From Gemmatimonas sp. (lineage in GTDB: Bacteria; Gemmatimonadota; Gemmatimonadetes; Gemmatimonadales; Gemmatimonadaceae), in assembly GCF_027531815.1 (NCBI RefSeq), contig NZ_JAPZSK010000014.1, positions 1 through 64,000 on the forward strand: a stretch of DNA of 64,000 nucleotides. The letters are read 5' to 3'. The notes under the pieces were generated by a model. The model was not told the DNA's origin. It searched no databases and saw only the letters and a program-made list of their open reading frames with translations. Below are positions 62,362-64,000 of this stretch, piece after piece. Every line of letters starts with the position of its first letter. Position 1 is the stretch's first letter. Position numbers and translations under genes: made by a program.

Positions 62362-64000
62362 GCGATCGGCCCCTTGCCCTTCACCTTGCTGATCACGCCG
62401 GGCACGTTGTTGGCCTTGAGCAGCGCGTTGAAGGCGGGCACATCGACGGTTTCGATCGCCTCGACTTCGGCGCGAATGCCGGCCCACACCTTCTCCAGCT
62501 CGGCCAGCCGCTCCTTCACCGGCTGCGTGAGGCGCGTGTTCCCCTCCACCTGCCCCAACAGGAAGCCGTACTGCCCATTGATGCCGTTGGCGTAGTTGAT
62601 GATGTCCTGGCCGTTGGCCGCCTTGGTGGTGAGGCGCGGATCCATCTTGTCCAGCTTCCCCGTAAGCGCGCGCCCCGCCTTGCCGATGGTGTCGGCGGCC
62701 GTCGTTTCGCGCGCGCGCGTCACGTAACCCTGCACCTGCGTCTTCACATCGCGCAGCCGCAGCACCGACTCGTGAATCTCGTTGATGCGCGTCGCGAGCA
62801 GGTTGGCCACGCTGTCCCGCTCGGCGATCACCGCCGTTGGGGCGTCAATGCGGGGGTCCTGCTTCACGGTGAGCGGCTGTGACAGCACCGTCGAGCCCAC
62901 CGTGAGGCGCACGGTGTAGTTCCCCGGCGAGACGCGCGCGCCGCCATCACCCGGCGCACCGAACAGCATGACGTTCCCGATGCGGGCCGGCATCGCGCGC
63001 CGCAGGTTCCACGTAAGCGTATTGAGGCCCGGCTTCACCGCCAGACGGCTCGTCGAGTCGCGCGTGGCGAAGCTGCGCACCACCATCCCCCTGGCATCGA
63101 GGAACTCGAGCGTGACGGCCGTGGCGCTGTCGGGCGCCGAGGCCAGACGGAAATGCACCGTGGCGCCATTGGGCGGATTCTTGCCGGCGTTGGCCGGGAT
63201 ACCGAAGCCCCCGCCGCCGGCAAAGAGCACCGCCTCGCGCGGCGCGTACAGATGCGCCTTGGCCTGTTCGAGGCTGTCGGCATGCTGCCGAAGGACCGAC
63301 AGGTCGTCGAGAATCCAGAAGGCGCGTCCCTCGGTGGCGGCAATGAGATCGCCGTGCTTGACCTGCAGGTCGGTCACCGGCACCACGGGGAAGTTGCTGC
63401 GCAGCGGCAGCCACTGGGCGCCGGCGTTGTACGAGAGGTACACCCCCGTTTCGGTGCCCGCGTAGAGCAGCCCCTTGCGCACCGGGTCCTCGCGCACGAC
63501 ACGCACCGGCTCCCCGTCACGCAGTCCGTTCACGATGCGCGTGAAGGTGGCGCCGTAATCACGCGACACGAAGATGTGCGGCGTCGGGTCGCCCAGGCGA
63601 TCCTTGCGGAACGACACATACAGCGTGCCCGCGTCGTGCGGCGAGATGGCGATTTCGTTCACGAGGCCGTCGCCCCATGCGGCGGGGGTGATGTTCGTCC
63701 ACGTCTTGCCGCCATCGCGCGTACGCTGAATGAGTCCGTCGTCGGTGCCCACGTACATCGTGCCCACGTCGTGCGGCGACTCCTCGATCACCACGATGGT
63801 GCCGTACACCTCGCCACCAGCCCCCTCGTTGGTGATGGGGCCACCGCCCCATCCCTGACGGCTCTTGTCGTTCCGCGTGAGATCGCCCGAGATGGGCGTC
63901 CAGCTCTGGCCGCGATCGGTGGTCCGGAACAGCACGTTGCCACCATGATACACGACCTTGTCGTCGTGCTGGCTCACCTCGATGGGCGCGGTCCAGTTGA
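62358..64000 (-). CDS. VPS10/sortilin-like beta-propeller protein (5' end outside the window)
   Basis: About 545 C-terminal residues are visible and the frame stays open to the window edge. It aligns with the protein at 24983: PIEVSQHDDKVVYHGGNVLFRTTDRG against PIFVSPHDPKTVYVGSNVLFKTTNEG. It has Asp-box repeats (FRTTDRGQSW, QRTRDGGKTW, FVSRDYGATF, YLSYNAGAQW), an Ig-like segment (GNYTVRLTVGS) and a helical tail. It is translationally coupled to the serine hydrolase gene through a 4-base overlap, suggesting a common extracellular task. Signal peptide and start lie beyond 64000. Confidence 0.85.
   Translation of the reverse strand, partial: NWTAPIEVSQHDDKVVYHGGNVLFRTTDRGQSWTPISGDLTRNDKSRQGWGGGPITNEGAGGEVYGTIVVIEESPHDVGTMYVGTDDGLIQRTRDGGKTWTNITPAAWGDGLVNEIAISPHDAGTLYVSFRKDRLGDPTPHIFVSRDYGATFTRIVNGLRDGEPVRVVREDPVRKGLLYAGTETGVYLSYNAGAQWLPLRSNFPVVPVTDLQVKHGDLIAATEGRAFWILDDLSVLRQHADSLEQAKAHLYAPREAVLFAGGGGFGIPANAGKNPPNGATVHFRLASAPDSATAVTLEFLDARGMVVRSFATRDSTSRLAVKPGLNTLTWNLRRAMPARIGNVMLFGAPGDGGARVSPGNYTVRLTVGSTVLSQPLTVKQDPRIDAPTAVIAERDSVANLLATRINEIHESVLRLRDVKTQVQGYVTRARETTAADTIGKAGRALTGKLDKMDPRLTTKAANGQDIINYANGINGQYGFLLGQVEGNTRLTQPVKERLAELEKVWAGIRAEVEAIETVDVPAFNALLKANNVPGVISKVKGKGPIA

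Overview
The window is GC-rich bacterial DNA, densely packed with protein genes on both strands, with no rRNA, tRNA or CRISPR array. Several gene types seen here are typical of Gemmatimonadota: large secreted VPS10/sortilin-like beta-propellers, paired DUF5117/DUF4953-type zinc metalloproteases, a plant/chlamydia-type FabI, a Hanks-type Ser/Thr kinase and a TonB receptor with a carboxypeptidase-regulatory-like N-terminus. They suggest a diderm, probably chemoheterotrophic member of that phylum. This is inference from gene content; no phylogenetic marker was tested.

Layout. 1-140: the end of an IS3-family insertion sequence. 0.3-7.1 kb: a two-gene module (HEAT-like protein plus HD-GYP phosphodiesterase) present twice in tandem. 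7.1-16.3 kb: a CcdA/DsbD-like membrane protein with a thioredoxin, a LacI-type regulator with a nearby palindrome, a glycerophosphodiesterase, an ATL-type DNA-alkylation protein, TrmL, a DCC protein, a PLP decarboxylase, a DUF1835 protein and ManC. 16.26-16.8 kb: a gene-free array of hairpin repeats. 16.8-24.9 kb: housekeeping and signalling genes (enoyl-CoA hydratase, 2H phosphoesterase, Sua5/TsaC, FabI, hybrid histidine kinase, MFS transporter). 25-28.2 kb: a VPS10-like protein. 28.4-32.5 kb: an SPFH/Arc/hydrolase operon. 32.47-33.15 kb: an inverted-repeat element carrying a four-helix-bundle (S23/IVP) gene. 33.2-39.2 kb: two paralogous metalloproteases flanking a lipoprotein. 39.4-48.3 kb: envelope functions (DUF2490, RND pump with adaptor, DUF1624 protein, TonB receptor). 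48.5-54.1 kb: Ser/Thr kinase, pirin, DUF481 protein, SoxC-like oxidoreductase with a cytochrome c. 54.2-60.2 kb: a complete four-gene ligase-associated DNA repair operon. 60.2-64 kb: DUF808, a serine hydrolase and a second VPS10-like gene that runs off the window.

The most striking feature is the element at 32468-33145. Two near-identical inverted arms of about 100-117 bp enclose a small four-helix-bundle gene, the same architecture as the protein-coding intervening sequences (IVS) of some bacterial 23S rRNAs, but here between protein genes. The hairpins at 16.36-16.76 kb are related in sequence to its arms but have only a short loop and no gene. The element also abuts a metalloprotease whose signal peptide and N-terminal linker are missing, so its insertion or rearrangement appears to have truncated that gene.

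Genes working together, as inferred from overlap and order: HEAT-like plus HD-GYP (cyclic-di-GMP turnover); CcdA-like plus thioredoxin (periplasmic thiol redox); SPFH plus Arc-like plus hydrolase; RND permease plus adaptor; SoxC plus cytochrome c; and exonuclease, ligase, Lhr-type helicase and PdeM nuclease (DNA repair).
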